From the NCBI GenBank assembly GCA_005880175.1, contig VBJR01000225.1, forward strand, positions 1-15,156: DNA of 15,156 nucleotides, written 5' to 3'. The notes under the pieces are model-generated. The model searched no databases, was not told the origin of the DNA, and worked only from the letters and a program-made list of their open reading frames with translations. The stretch comes from Chloroflexota bacterium (GTDB taxonomy: Bacteria; Chloroflexota; Dormibacteria; Dormibacterales; Dormibacteraceae). How positions within the stretch are numbered: the first letter of the stretch is position 1; every line of letters begins with the position of its first letter. Made by a program: the position numbers and the translations under genes. Shown here one piece after another: positions 1 through 5,637 of the stretch.

Positions 1-644
1 ACCTCCACCCCGGCCCGGTCGGCGAGCAGCTGCCCGGCGGCGATCGCGTCCAGGCCGCCCAGCCGCGTCTCGGGCACGCCGGCCGGCGCGAACGGGCGGC
101 CGTCCCCCTCCCGGACGGCCACGAGCAGGACCACGCCCTCCAGGCGGAGGCGGCGGGCCACGAACGAGAGGGCGCCGGCGGACGCCGGGTCGAGCCACTG
201 GGCGTCGTCCACCACGCACAGCAGGGGCCGCTCCCGGGCCGCCCGCGTCAGGAGGGCGAGCACGGCGGTGCTCACGAGGAAGTCGTCGGACCGGTCGTCC
301 GGCCCGCCGCCCTCGAGCGCGGCGGTCAGCGGCGCCCGCAGCCGCTCGGGCAGCTCCTGGGCGAGCGGCAGCGCCGGCTGGAGGAGCTGCTGGAGCGCGG
401 CGAACGACATGGCCGACTCGGCGCGCTCGCCCAGGCCGCGCAGCACGCGCATGCCGCTCGCCCTGCCCACCGCGTAGTCGAGCAGCGCGCTCTTCCCGGT
501 GCCGACGTCGCCGCGGACGACCAGCGCTCCGCTGCGGCCCAGACCCGCGCCACCGAGCAGCAGGTCCATGCGCTGCTGCTCCTGTCCCCGCCCGCACAGA
601 CGCGTGACGGGCCCGTTCACAGAAATACGGGCGACCTCCAACAC
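1..644 (-). CDS. LAL-type LuxR family regulator, N-terminal ATPase part (partial, runs off left edge)
   Basis: Reading leftwards from 644 gives 214 uninterrupted codons with no stop before the window edge. Residues 45-52 are a Walker A motif (GDVGTGKS), preceded by a degenerate CGRGQEQ box that matches the GREQE start typical of these proteins. Residues 141-152 (LLCVVDDAQWLD) are the Walker B motif. The stretch ERAESAMSFAALQQLLQP is typical of the AAA module of large ATP-binding LuxR (LAL) regulators. Those proteins are usually about 900 residues and end in a LuxR HTH, which would lie outside this window. The family consists of cytoplasmic, usually pathway-specific activators, common in polyketide clusters. 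I chose GTG 644 because GGGAGG (649-654) sits 4 nt upstream of it; an in-frame ATG at 662 has no visible ribosome site. The gene is divergent from the next regulator. The family call is firm; target genes cannot be read. Confidence 0.88.
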   Translation of the reverse strand, partial: MLEVARISVNGPVTRLCGRGQEQQRMDLLLGGAGLGRSGALVVRGDVGTGKSALLDYAVGRASGMRVLRGLGERAESAMSFAALQQLLQPALPLAQELPERLRAPLTAALEGGGPDDRSDDFLVSTAVLALLTRAARERPLLCVVDDAQWLDPASAGALSFVARRLRLEGVVLLVAVREGDGRPFAPAGVPETRLGGLDAIAAGQLLADRAGVE

Positions 645-984
645 GCGGCCCTCCCTTCTCATGGGCGGTTGGTAGGTCTTCGACATAGTCGCACGTTCAC
701 CCACCGCAGTGCATCACCCGTTCGGGTGGTTCATCTGTTTGCAACAGTTGCGCAATAGAAAGCATCCGCCCGGGGCGGCGCTCGTCGCGCACGTTCTCAG
801 CCAATCGTTGCGCTTTCGCCGGGGTGCCCGGTCCACTGGAATGGCCGGCAGGCGCTACAAATCCTTGGACCGAACCGCTGTGAAGACGCTGTGTGCGACC
901 TCGCCCCGCCGGATCGAGTTGGAGCAGCGCTCGCTTTCGGCACGAGCGATCCCCCTGCCACGCGCGGGCGCGAGGGACTGAGCG
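645..984. promoter_or_regulatory. Divergent intergenic region between two LuxR-type regulators
   Basis: This 340-bp gap separates two divergently transcribed regulators and is less GC-rich than its surroundings. I see no convincing gene in it. It holds two short perfect dyads: CACCCG-TT-CGGGTG at 715-728 and GCAAC-A-GTTGC at 741-751, the latter overlapping the 8-bp palindrome TTGCGCAA at 748-755. Dyads of this size can be operators for dimeric regulators, but I do not recognise their owner. No -35/-10 pair close to consensus stands out in either direction. Confidence 0.5.
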
Positions 985-2037
985 GTGCAGAGGCGCTCGG
1001 GGCCCGGCCAGCGGTTGGGGTCCTTCCTGGTGGGGGACCGGCGCGTCGCGTACGCGACTGCCGGCGAGGGGCCGCCGCTGGTCTGCGACCTGAGCCGCCT
1101 GCACCACCTGGACGTGTTCTGGCGGTACGCCCCGTACCGGCGGCTGGTGCAGGCGCTGGCCCGCCAGTTCACCGTCGTCCGCTTCGACCGGCCGGGCTGC
1201 GGGCTGTCCGACCGGGCGGCCGCCGACTTCGGCGTCGACGCCGAGCTGGCGCTGTTCGACCGGCTCGTCGAGGAGCTGCGCCTCGGCGAGCCGGCCGTCC
1301 TGGCCAGCGGCTCCTCGGCCGCCGCGATGCTCGCGGTGGCGGCGCGCCGGCCCGAGCGCGTGCGGCGCCTCGCGCTCTTCGGCGCCAGCCGCCCCGGGCG
1401 GGAGGCGGGGAAGCACCCGACGGCGCTGGAGGACCTGCTCCGCAGCGAGTTCGCGATCGCGACCGACGTGCTGGCGCGGCGTGAGGCGCGGGGCTGCGAG
1501 GCCGCCGCCGTGCGCTGGCTGTCGGGCGCGTTCCGGCAGGCGGCGCCGGCCGGCGTGGCGGCGCGCTGGCTGCGCGAGTCCGCGACGCTCGACGTCTGCG
1601 AGGACGCCGGCCGCGTCCGCTGCCCCACCCTGCTGCTGCACCGGCGGGGGGACCAGCTGGTCGAGCTGCAGGAGACGCGGGACCTGGCGGCCCGGATGCG
1701 GGACGCCCTGATCGTCCCGCTCGACGGCGCCGAGAGCATCGTGTGGGAGGGCGAGCTGGATTCCCTGCTGCGGCCGCTCCTGGGCTTCCTGGGCGACGCG
1801 GTGGCCGCCCCTCCCGGCGGGCCGGCGCGGCCGCTCACCGCGCGCGAGCGCGAGATCGCCGAGCTCGTCGCCGAGGGCCTGACCAACGCGGGGATCGGCC
1901 GCCGGCTGGGCATCGGCGGCCGGACGGTCGAGTCCCACCTGGAGCGGGTCCGCTCCAAGCTGGGCCTGGCGGCGCGGGCCGACCTGGCGGCGTGGGTCGC
2001 CCGCCGCGGCGCCGGCGAGCCCGGACCCCCCGACTGA
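985..2037 (+). CDS. Alpha/beta-hydrolase-fold LuxR family transcriptional regulator, catalytic His apparently missing
   Basis: The 350-residue protein has an alpha/beta-hydrolase fold (about 10-270) fused to a C-terminal LuxR-type HTH (about 283-345: LTAREREIAELVAEGLTNAG, then GGRTVESHLERVRSKLG). The hydrolase part shows the FDRPGCGLSD loop (68-77), a nucleophile elbow LASGSSAAAM (Ser111) and the acid strand LLLHRRGD (Asp223). Where family members normally read G-x-x-H-x-x-W, this one reads GAESIVW, with Ser at about 251 in place of the catalytic His. The domain may therefore sense a ligand rather than hydrolyse one. GTG 985 is preceded by GAGGGA at 972-977. The gene is divergent from the LAL regulator and stops 5 bp before the convergent gene at 2043. 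Its role as a DNA-binding regulator is well supported; its ligand and targets are unknown. Confidence 0.9.
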   Translation: MQRRSGPGQRLGSFLVGDRRVAYATAGEGPPLVCDLSRLHHLDVFWRYAPYRRLVQALARQFTVVRFDRPGCGLSDRAAADFGVDAELALFDRLVEELRLGEPAVLASGSSAAAMLAVAARRPERVRRLALFGASRPGREAGKHPTALEDLLRSEFAIATDVLARREARGCEAAAVRWLSGAFRQAAPAGVAARWLRESATLDVCEDAGRVRCPTLLLHRRGDQLVELQETRDLAARMRDALIVPLDGAESIVWEGELDSLLRPLLGFLGDAVAAPPGGPARPLTAREREIAELVAEGLTNAGIGRRLGIGGRTVESHLERVRSKLGLAARADLAAWVARRGAGEPGPPD

Positions 2038-2042
2038 CGGTG

Positions 2043-2711
2043 CTACCACGGCGCCAGCCGGCCCTCGTCGAGGCCCGGCCACGTCCACCGCGACGCGAGC
2101 TCCACCGCCTCCGCGACCTGCGGCTCCGGCACCCCGAGCTCGGCCAGCAGCCCGACCCGGGCCGCGTCCCGCACGGCCAGCAGCGGCACCCCGTACTGGG
2201 CGGCGGCGGCCCGCAGCCGGACCAGCGCCGGGCCCACGTGGTGGACGGGGGCGGCGCCGGCGCGGCCGCGCAGGGCCGGCGCCGCCCACATCCGGTCGGT
2301 GAACAGGCAGCGGAGCCCCGCCCGCTCCGCGCGGAAGCCCTCCCGGCCGTGGAGGGCGACGCTGCCCCAGCCGGCGATCAGGCCCAGGACGTGCCAGGGC
2401 GGCTCCGGCGCGACGCAGGCCCGGACCACGCAGAGGCTCGGCCGCCACAGGCCCCAGAACCCGCACAGGCAGCCGGGGCCGGGCGCCGTCGCGCAGCGCC
2501 GGCGGCCCGCGTCCAGGCACGTGGCGACGTTCTCGCCGGGCCGCCAGCGATAGTCCACCGCCCACGACTCGAGGCCGTCCTCGCAGAGGCTCCAGAGCCG
2601 CCAGCCGAGGACGGGTTCCGTCGCGGGAGACGAGCGTGTCGTGTGTGTGGGCACCGGCCGGAGCGTGGGCCGCTCGGCTGCGTCTCTGCGGCCCCGCCCG
2701 GCGCGAGGCAT
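2043..2711 (-). CDS. Conserved hypothetical protein, paralogue of the 2902-3531 gene
   Basis: I do not recognise a named function. The protein closely resembles the product of the divergent neighbour along its length: GWRLW near the start, WRPGEN, a cysteine cluster CLxxGxxxC followed by PGPGCLCGFW, PPWHVLGLIAGWGSVALHG, EGFRAERAGLRCLFTD, and a C-terminal LGVPEPQVAEA. Small soluble proteins with a CxCGFW/Y box and a GFRAE box occur as uncharacterised families in actinobacteria. The clustered cysteines could bind metal, but this is not shown. No signal peptide or membrane segment is visible. ATG 2711 gives 222 residues, but the first 19 are Arg-rich and absent from the paralogue. GTG 2654 would start nearer the shared GWR box and may be the true start. 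Neither start has a clear ribosome site. Confidence 0.78.
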   Translation of the reverse strand: MPRAGRGRRDAAERPTLRPVPTHTTRSSPATEPVLGWRLWSLCEDGLESWAVDYRWRPGENVATCLDAGRRRCATAPGPGCLCGFWGLWRPSLCVVRACVAPEPPWHVLGLIAGWGSVALHGREGFRAERAGLRCLFTDRMWAAPALRGRAGAAPVHHVGPALVRLRAAAAQYGVPLLAVRDAARVGLLAELGVPEPQVAEAVELASRWTWPGLDEGRLAPW

Positions 2712-2736
2712 CGACAGATCGTTCGCTGCGGAGACA

Positions 2737-2750
2737 TGACAATCTTGTCA
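2737..2750. promoter_or_regulatory. Perfect 14-bp dyad between divergent paralogues, candidate operator
   Basis: TGACAA-TC-TTGTCA is a perfect inverted repeat (6-bp arms, 2-bp centre) lying in the gap between the two head-to-head paralogous genes. Each arm read outward (TTGTCA) resembles a sigma-70 -35 hexamer (TTGACA), one per direction, but no good -10 box follows at 17-18 nt on either strand. The position suits an operator shared by both genes; the regulator is unknown. Confidence 0.5.
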
Positions 2751-2901
2751 GTATTCCCGGCGCGCGATCGTGCTGGAAGCCGCGCCAACGGCTCACTGGA
2801 AGGCTCAGTGAGGGGGGCGCGCGGGGCGCAGGCAGGGTTCTGTCGAGGCCGAGGCGCGCGTGGGCGTCGGACGGGCCGCGCCCTGGCGACAGTCTGTGCG
2901 C

Positions 2902-3531
2902 ATGACGTCCCCCGAGCCGGTCGTCGGCTGGCGCATCTGGAGGCTCACGGACGGGCTCCTGGGCTCCGTCGTGGTCGATCACCTGTGGGAGCCGGGCGAG
3001 AACCTGGCCCGCTGCCTGTCGTCGGGCCGGGCTCCCTGTCCGGAGGCGCCGGGACCGGCTTGCCAGTGCGGCTTCTGGGCGGTGTGGAGCCCGCGTCACA
3101 GCGTGGCCCGGGCGTGTCCCGCCATCGAGCCGCCCTGGCAGGTGCTGGGCCTGATCGCGGGCTGGGGCACCGTGGCGCTGCATGGCGGCGAGGGGTTCCG
3201 CGCCGAGCGGGCCGCGGTGCGGTGCCTGTTCTCGGACCGGCCCTGGCCCTGGTCGCCGCGGCTGCTGACGCGGGTCACCGCGATGTGGCACCGGGCGGCG
3301 GGGCGGGCCGCGGGCTTCGAGCCGCCGCCGGCGGCCGACCTGCTCGACGCTCCTCGCCAGAGCGTCCTGCGCACCGTGGCCGCGCACTACGCCGTGCCGC
3401 TGCTCACGCTCCGGCACGCGGTGGACCACGGCGTGCTGGGCGAGCTCGGCGTCCCGGAGCACCGGATCGCGGAGGCAGCGCGACTCAGCGGGACGACGTG
3501 GAACGGGGACGAGGCCGGGGAGGCTCGGTAA
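2902..3531 (+). CDS. Conserved hypothetical protein, paralogue of the 2043-2711 gene
   Basis: This 209-residue soluble protein of unknown function aligns with the divergent neighbour. Shared blocks are VVGWRIWRL (7-15), WEPGEN (29-34), a cysteine cluster at Cys38, Cys46, Cys54 and Cys56 within PGPACQCGFW, PPWQVLGLIAGWGTVALHG (about 77-95, with His94), EGFRAERA and RCLFSDRPW, and a C-terminal LGVPEHRIAEAA. I chose ATG 2902 because the shared blocks begin five residues later; an in-frame GTG at 2860 would add 14 residues not matched in the paralogue. No strong Shine-Dalgarno site is visible. The head-to-head pair looks like an inverted gene duplication. A cysteine-based metal or redox role is possible but not shown. 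Confidence 0.82.
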   Translation: MTSPEPVVGWRIWRLTDGLLGSVVVDHLWEPGENLARCLSSGRAPCPEAPGPACQCGFWAVWSPRHSVARACPAIEPPWQVLGLIAGWGTVALHGGEGFRAERAAVRCLFSDRPWPWSPRLLTRVTAMWHRAAGRAAGFEPPPAADLLDAPRQSVLRTVAAHYAVPLLTLRHAVDHGVLGELGVPEHRIAEAARLSGTTWNGDEAGEAR

Positions 3532-3566
3532 CCCCGTCGGAGACGCGCACCGGAAGTATCGTGCGA

Positions 3567-3596
3567 TTGACACGACGCGCCGGTGCTCGATAGGTT
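3567..3596 (+). promoter_or_regulatory. Sigma-70 type promoter for the small exported peptide gene
   Basis: TTGACA at 3567-3572 and TAGGTT at 3591-3596 are separated by 18 bp. The first is a perfect -35 consensus and the second fits the TAnnnT actinobacterial -10 pattern. Transcription would begin near 3603, giving a leader of about 50 nt. A hairpin (GCCGGCC 3606-3612 with GGCCGGC 3627-3633) lies just before the ribosome site at 3641-3646. This is the clearest housekeeping promoter in the window. Confidence 0.7.
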
Positions 3597-3653
3597 CGGC
3601 ATGCCGCCGGCCGCGACGTGGGAACGGGCCGGCTGCGCAAAGGAGGCCCCGGA

Positions 3654-3794
3654 ATGGGTAGGAAGACGGCTCGCGTGCTGTTGCTCGCGATCACGACCGC
3701 GGCGCTCGCCGCCGGCGTGCTGGGGACCAACGTGTTCGCCGACACGGGCGGCCCGGGCATCGCCGAACCGATCTTCGCCGCACAGACAAGATAG
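3654..3794 (+). CDS. 46-residue exported peptide precursor, candidate signalling peptide
   Basis: ATG 3654 opens a 46-codon frame ending in TAG at 3792-3794. It is preceded at optimal 7-nt spacing by AGGAGG (3641-3646, in context AAAGGAGG), the best ribosome site in the window. The product has a basic N-terminus (MGRKTAR), a hydrophobic core (VLLLAITTAALAAGVLG, 8-24) and a plausible signal-peptidase site after NVFA (residue 29). That would release a 17-residue tail, DTGGPGIAEPIFAAQTR. No cysteines, lipobox or bacteriocin leader motif is seen. The gene lies 86 nt upstream of an HTH-TPR regulator in the same direction, as in peptide/receptor pairs of the RRNPP type. I recognise no homologue. 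It could instead be a small membrane protein, or a secreted peptide unrelated to signalling. Confidence 0.72.
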   Translation: MGRKTARVLLLAITTAALAAGVLGTNVFADTGGPGIAEPIFAAQTR

Positions 3795-3880
3795 GCAGAC
3801 ATCTGCGGCTCGCCGCACTCACCAACTGGTAAGCCGTACGATCGCCCGGCCGTATGGGCGGTATGCTTCGCAGCTGAGGA

Positions 3881-5155
3881 GTGAGTGGTGGGCCAGATGT
3901 GCCCGATCGTGGACAGCGAGAGCGCCGTCCGCGAGGGGTGGCGATCAACGCGGATGTCCTCCGGCAGGCGCGTCTCGACGCGGGCCTGAGCCTGGCCGAC
4001 GTCGCCGTCGGCTCCATGAGCAAGCAGGCGGTCCACCTCTTCGAGACCGGACGCGCGCGGCCGACGATGGCGAGGCTCCAGGCCGTCGTCGAGCGCCTCG
4101 GCAACGTCACGATGGAGGCCGTCCTGGCCGACACCACCGAGGGCCGGATGGCGCGCCTGGAGCAGCAGCAGCGGTATGCCGAGCTGGAGGTGCTGGCCCG
4201 GCGGGTGCTGCGCGAGTCGGGGAGCACGAAGCGCGCCCGCGCGGTCGCCAGCTATCACGCGGGGCGCGCCATCGTGAACCAGTCGCCGCGCCAGGCCATC
4301 GTGCTGTTCCGGCGCGCGCAGCGGCAGCTGACGCGGGTGGGGGAGCGCCGGCTGGCCGCGGAGGCGATGGACTGGGAAGCCGGCGCGCTGTACCTGCTCC
4401 AGGATCCCAGCGCGCTCGACACCGGCCTGCGCGCGCTGGAGCGCTACCGGAGGCTGGAGGACCGCGATGAGCACGTCGAGGCGCGGATGCTGGAGCACAT
4501 CGCCACGTACCGGCTGCAGCGCGGCGAGCACACCGACGCGATCAGCAGCTACCGGGAGGCGGTGGCCGTGGCGGGTTCGCGGCTCGAGCTGTCGCGGCTG
4601 GCGAACATCTATCACGGCCTGGCCGAGGGCTGCCGCCAGGCGGGCCAGCACCGGCAGGGCCTCGACTACATGGAGCGGGCCGTGCACTTCTACCGGACCG
4701 ACCACGACGTGCGCGGGCACGCCAGCGCCAACCTGGCCCGGGCCGAGAACGACTACGGCGTCCACCTGATGCGGCTCGGCCAGTGGGAGCGGGCGGAGGA
4801 GATGATCCGGGCCGCGCTCGACCACTACGCGGAGGCGGGCGTCGAGGCCGGCCGGACGCACGCGATCATGAGCATGGGCGAGCTGCGCCAGCTGCGGGGC
4901 CAGGTCGAGGAGGCGCTGGACTGGACGCTCCAGGCGGTCTGGCACGCGGAGCAGCAGGGCGAGACGGTGGCGCTGGCCTCGGCGTGCCAGCAGCTGGGCG
5001 AGCTGTGGCTGGCGCGGGGCGACGCGGGCCGCTTCGAGGCGTGCTTCGAACGGGCCCTGGAGGTGCTGGACCGCGCCGCGCTGCCCGAACGCCGCGCCGA
5101 GTGCGTGGCCCGCCACGAGCGGGCAAAGGGCGCCGCGGCGGCCGCGGCGGGCTGA
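3881..5155 (+). CDS. XRE-family HTH regulator with TPR domain (RRNPP-like architecture)
   Basis: The 424-residue protein has an N-terminal XRE/Cro-type HTH (about 25-75: LRQARLDAGLSLADVA, then a recognition helix near MSKQAVHLFETGRARPT). About 320 residues of helical TPR repeats follow (about 95-410), with signatures such as AEAMDWEAGALYLLQD, ISSYREAVAVA, LANIYHGLAEGC and MGELRQLRGQVEEALDWTLQAV. No membrane segment is present, so it should act in the cytoplasm. HTH plus TPR is the architecture of peptide-sensing RRNPP regulators and of some streptomycete antibiotic regulators such as NsdA-like proteins. The adjacent 46-residue exported-peptide gene makes peptide sensing attractive, but this is inferred. 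The start is uncertain: GTG 3881 has GAGGA touching it, and GTG 3899 or GTG 3938 are in-frame alternatives. The last keeps the whole HTH. Confidence 0.88.
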   Translation: MSGGPDVPDRGQRERRPRGVAINADVLRQARLDAGLSLADVAVGSMSKQAVHLFETGRARPTMARLQAVVERLGNVTMEAVLADTTEGRMARLEQQQRYAELEVLARRVLRESGSTKRARAVASYHAGRAIVNQSPRQAIVLFRRAQRQLTRVGERRLAAEAMDWEAGALYLLQDPSALDTGLRALERYRRLEDRDEHVEARMLEHIATYRLQRGEHTDAISSYREAVAVAGSRLELSRLANIYHGLAEGCRQAGQHRQGLDYMERAVHFYRTDHDVRGHASANLARAENDYGVHLMRLGQWERAEEMIRAALDHYAEAGVEAGRTHAIMSMGELRQLRGQVEEALDWTLQAVWHAEQQGETVALASACQQLGELWLARGDAGRFEACFERALEVLDRAALPERRAECVARHERAKGAAAAAAG

Positions 5156-5160
5156 GGCGG

Positions 5161-5196
5161 GGCGGCCTCTCGGCCCTGGGCGGCCTCTCGGCCCTG
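5161..5196 (+). repeat. Two tandem copies of an 18-bp unit
   Basis: GGCGGCCTCTCGGCCCTG occurs at 5161-5178 and again at 5179-5196, followed by a partial third copy. The unit also appears once, inverted, in the far arm of the large inverted repeat. The extra copy therefore looks like a local duplication at one end of that element. Confidence 0.85.
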
Positions 5197-5592
5197 GGCG
5201 GCGGGGAGCTCCCACTCCTGGCGCCGGCGCGACGCCCTGGTGAGCGATTCAACGAACGGGGCCTCCGGTGGGCTAGCACTGTGCCACCACTGGGTGGCAT
5301 TCATGGCACGAACGTGCTTTTGCCGCGGGTGAGCGTGGTCAAGGGACCGGCATGACCACGCTCACCCGCAGCAACAGCCACTTGTGGCACAGTTGTGGCT
5401 TTGCCGTACCGTGGCCACCCCATGGCCGGTTCATGACGTGGCTTCTGTACGGCAAGACCCGGTCGTAGCATGTGTGCCGCCCAGTGGTGGAACAGTGCTA
5501 GCCCACCGGAGGCCCCGTTCGGTGAACCGCTCACCAGGACGTTGCGCCGACGCCAAGGGTGTGCGTTCCCCGCCGCCCAGGGCCGAGAGGCC
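5182..5592. repeat. Large imperfect inverted repeat (132-bp arms), candidate MITE-like element or long hairpin
   Basis: The left arm (5182-5313) aligns without gaps to the reverse complement of the right arm (5461-5592), with about 17 mismatches in 132 positions (about 87 percent identity). The best-conserved core reads GAACGGGGCCTCCGGTGGGC followed by TAGCACTGT and CCACCACTGGG. The 147-bp centre contains further hairpins. No transposase is encoded and I could not recognise a target-site duplication. It may be a non-autonomous mobile element, two repeat copies inserted in opposite orientation, or an extended structure that separates two convergent transcripts. Confidence 0.8.
5325..5369. terminator. 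Perfect 17-bp hairpin, candidate bidirectional terminator
   Basis: GCGGGTGAGCGTGGTCA (5325-5341) pairs perfectly with 5353-5369 around an 11-nt loop. It lies between convergent genes, about 170 nt after the HTH-TPR stop and about 270 nt after the protease stop. There is no T-tract, which is usual in high-GC actinobacteria. It could instead be a structural core of the surrounding inverted-repeat element. Confidence 0.55.
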
Positions 5593-5603
5593 GCCCCGAG
5601 GGA

Positions 5604-5625
5604 CGGCGCCGCAACGGCGGCGCCG
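5604..5625 (-). terminator. GC-rich tetraloop hairpin just after the protease stop codon
   Basis: A 9-bp perfect stem (CGGCGCCGC 5604-5612 with GCGGCGCCG 5617-5625) encloses a 4-nt loop. It begins 12 nt downstream of the minus-strand protease stop. The position and stability suit an intrinsic-type terminator lacking a U-tract. Confidence 0.6.
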
Positions 5626-5637
5626 CCCGAGAGAGGG

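Larger units (their letters stand above)
5156..5637. other. Non-coding region between convergent genes, dominated by inverted repeats
   Basis: This 482-bp gap lies between the convergent HTH-TPR and protease genes. I find no supportable gene; short open frames inside it are read from the two arms of an inverted repeat and mirror each other. From left to right it holds an 18-bp tandem repeat, a 132-bp imperfect inverted repeat, a central perfect 17-bp hairpin, a small nested dyad (TTGCCGTAC 5401-5409 with GTACGGCAA 5447-5455), and a 9-bp tetraloop hairpin next to the protease stop. Confidence 0.8.

Noticed and set aside
697..3573. Very long open frame on the minus strand
   Set aside because: It is antisense to the hydrolase-LuxR gene and out of frame with the hypothetical gene, rich in Arg/Pro/Gly, and has no domain signal. 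This is a GC-bias artefact.
3485..5215. Long minus-strand open frame opposite the HTH-TPR gene
   Set aside because: Low-complexity translation lacking motifs; the plus strand shows HTH and TPR signatures.
5301..5534. Small minus-strand frame across the centre of the large inverted repeat
   Set aside because: It reads through hairpin arms, has no ribosome site, and similar peptides arise from both arms only because the DNA is inverted-repeated.
5161..5592. Repeats considered as a CRISPR array
   Set aside because: Only two full adjacent 18-bp copies with no spacers, and the rest is an inverted rather than direct repeat.
5182..5592. Complete insertion sequence
   Set aside because: No transposase frame fits between the arms, and no target-site duplication could be recognised.
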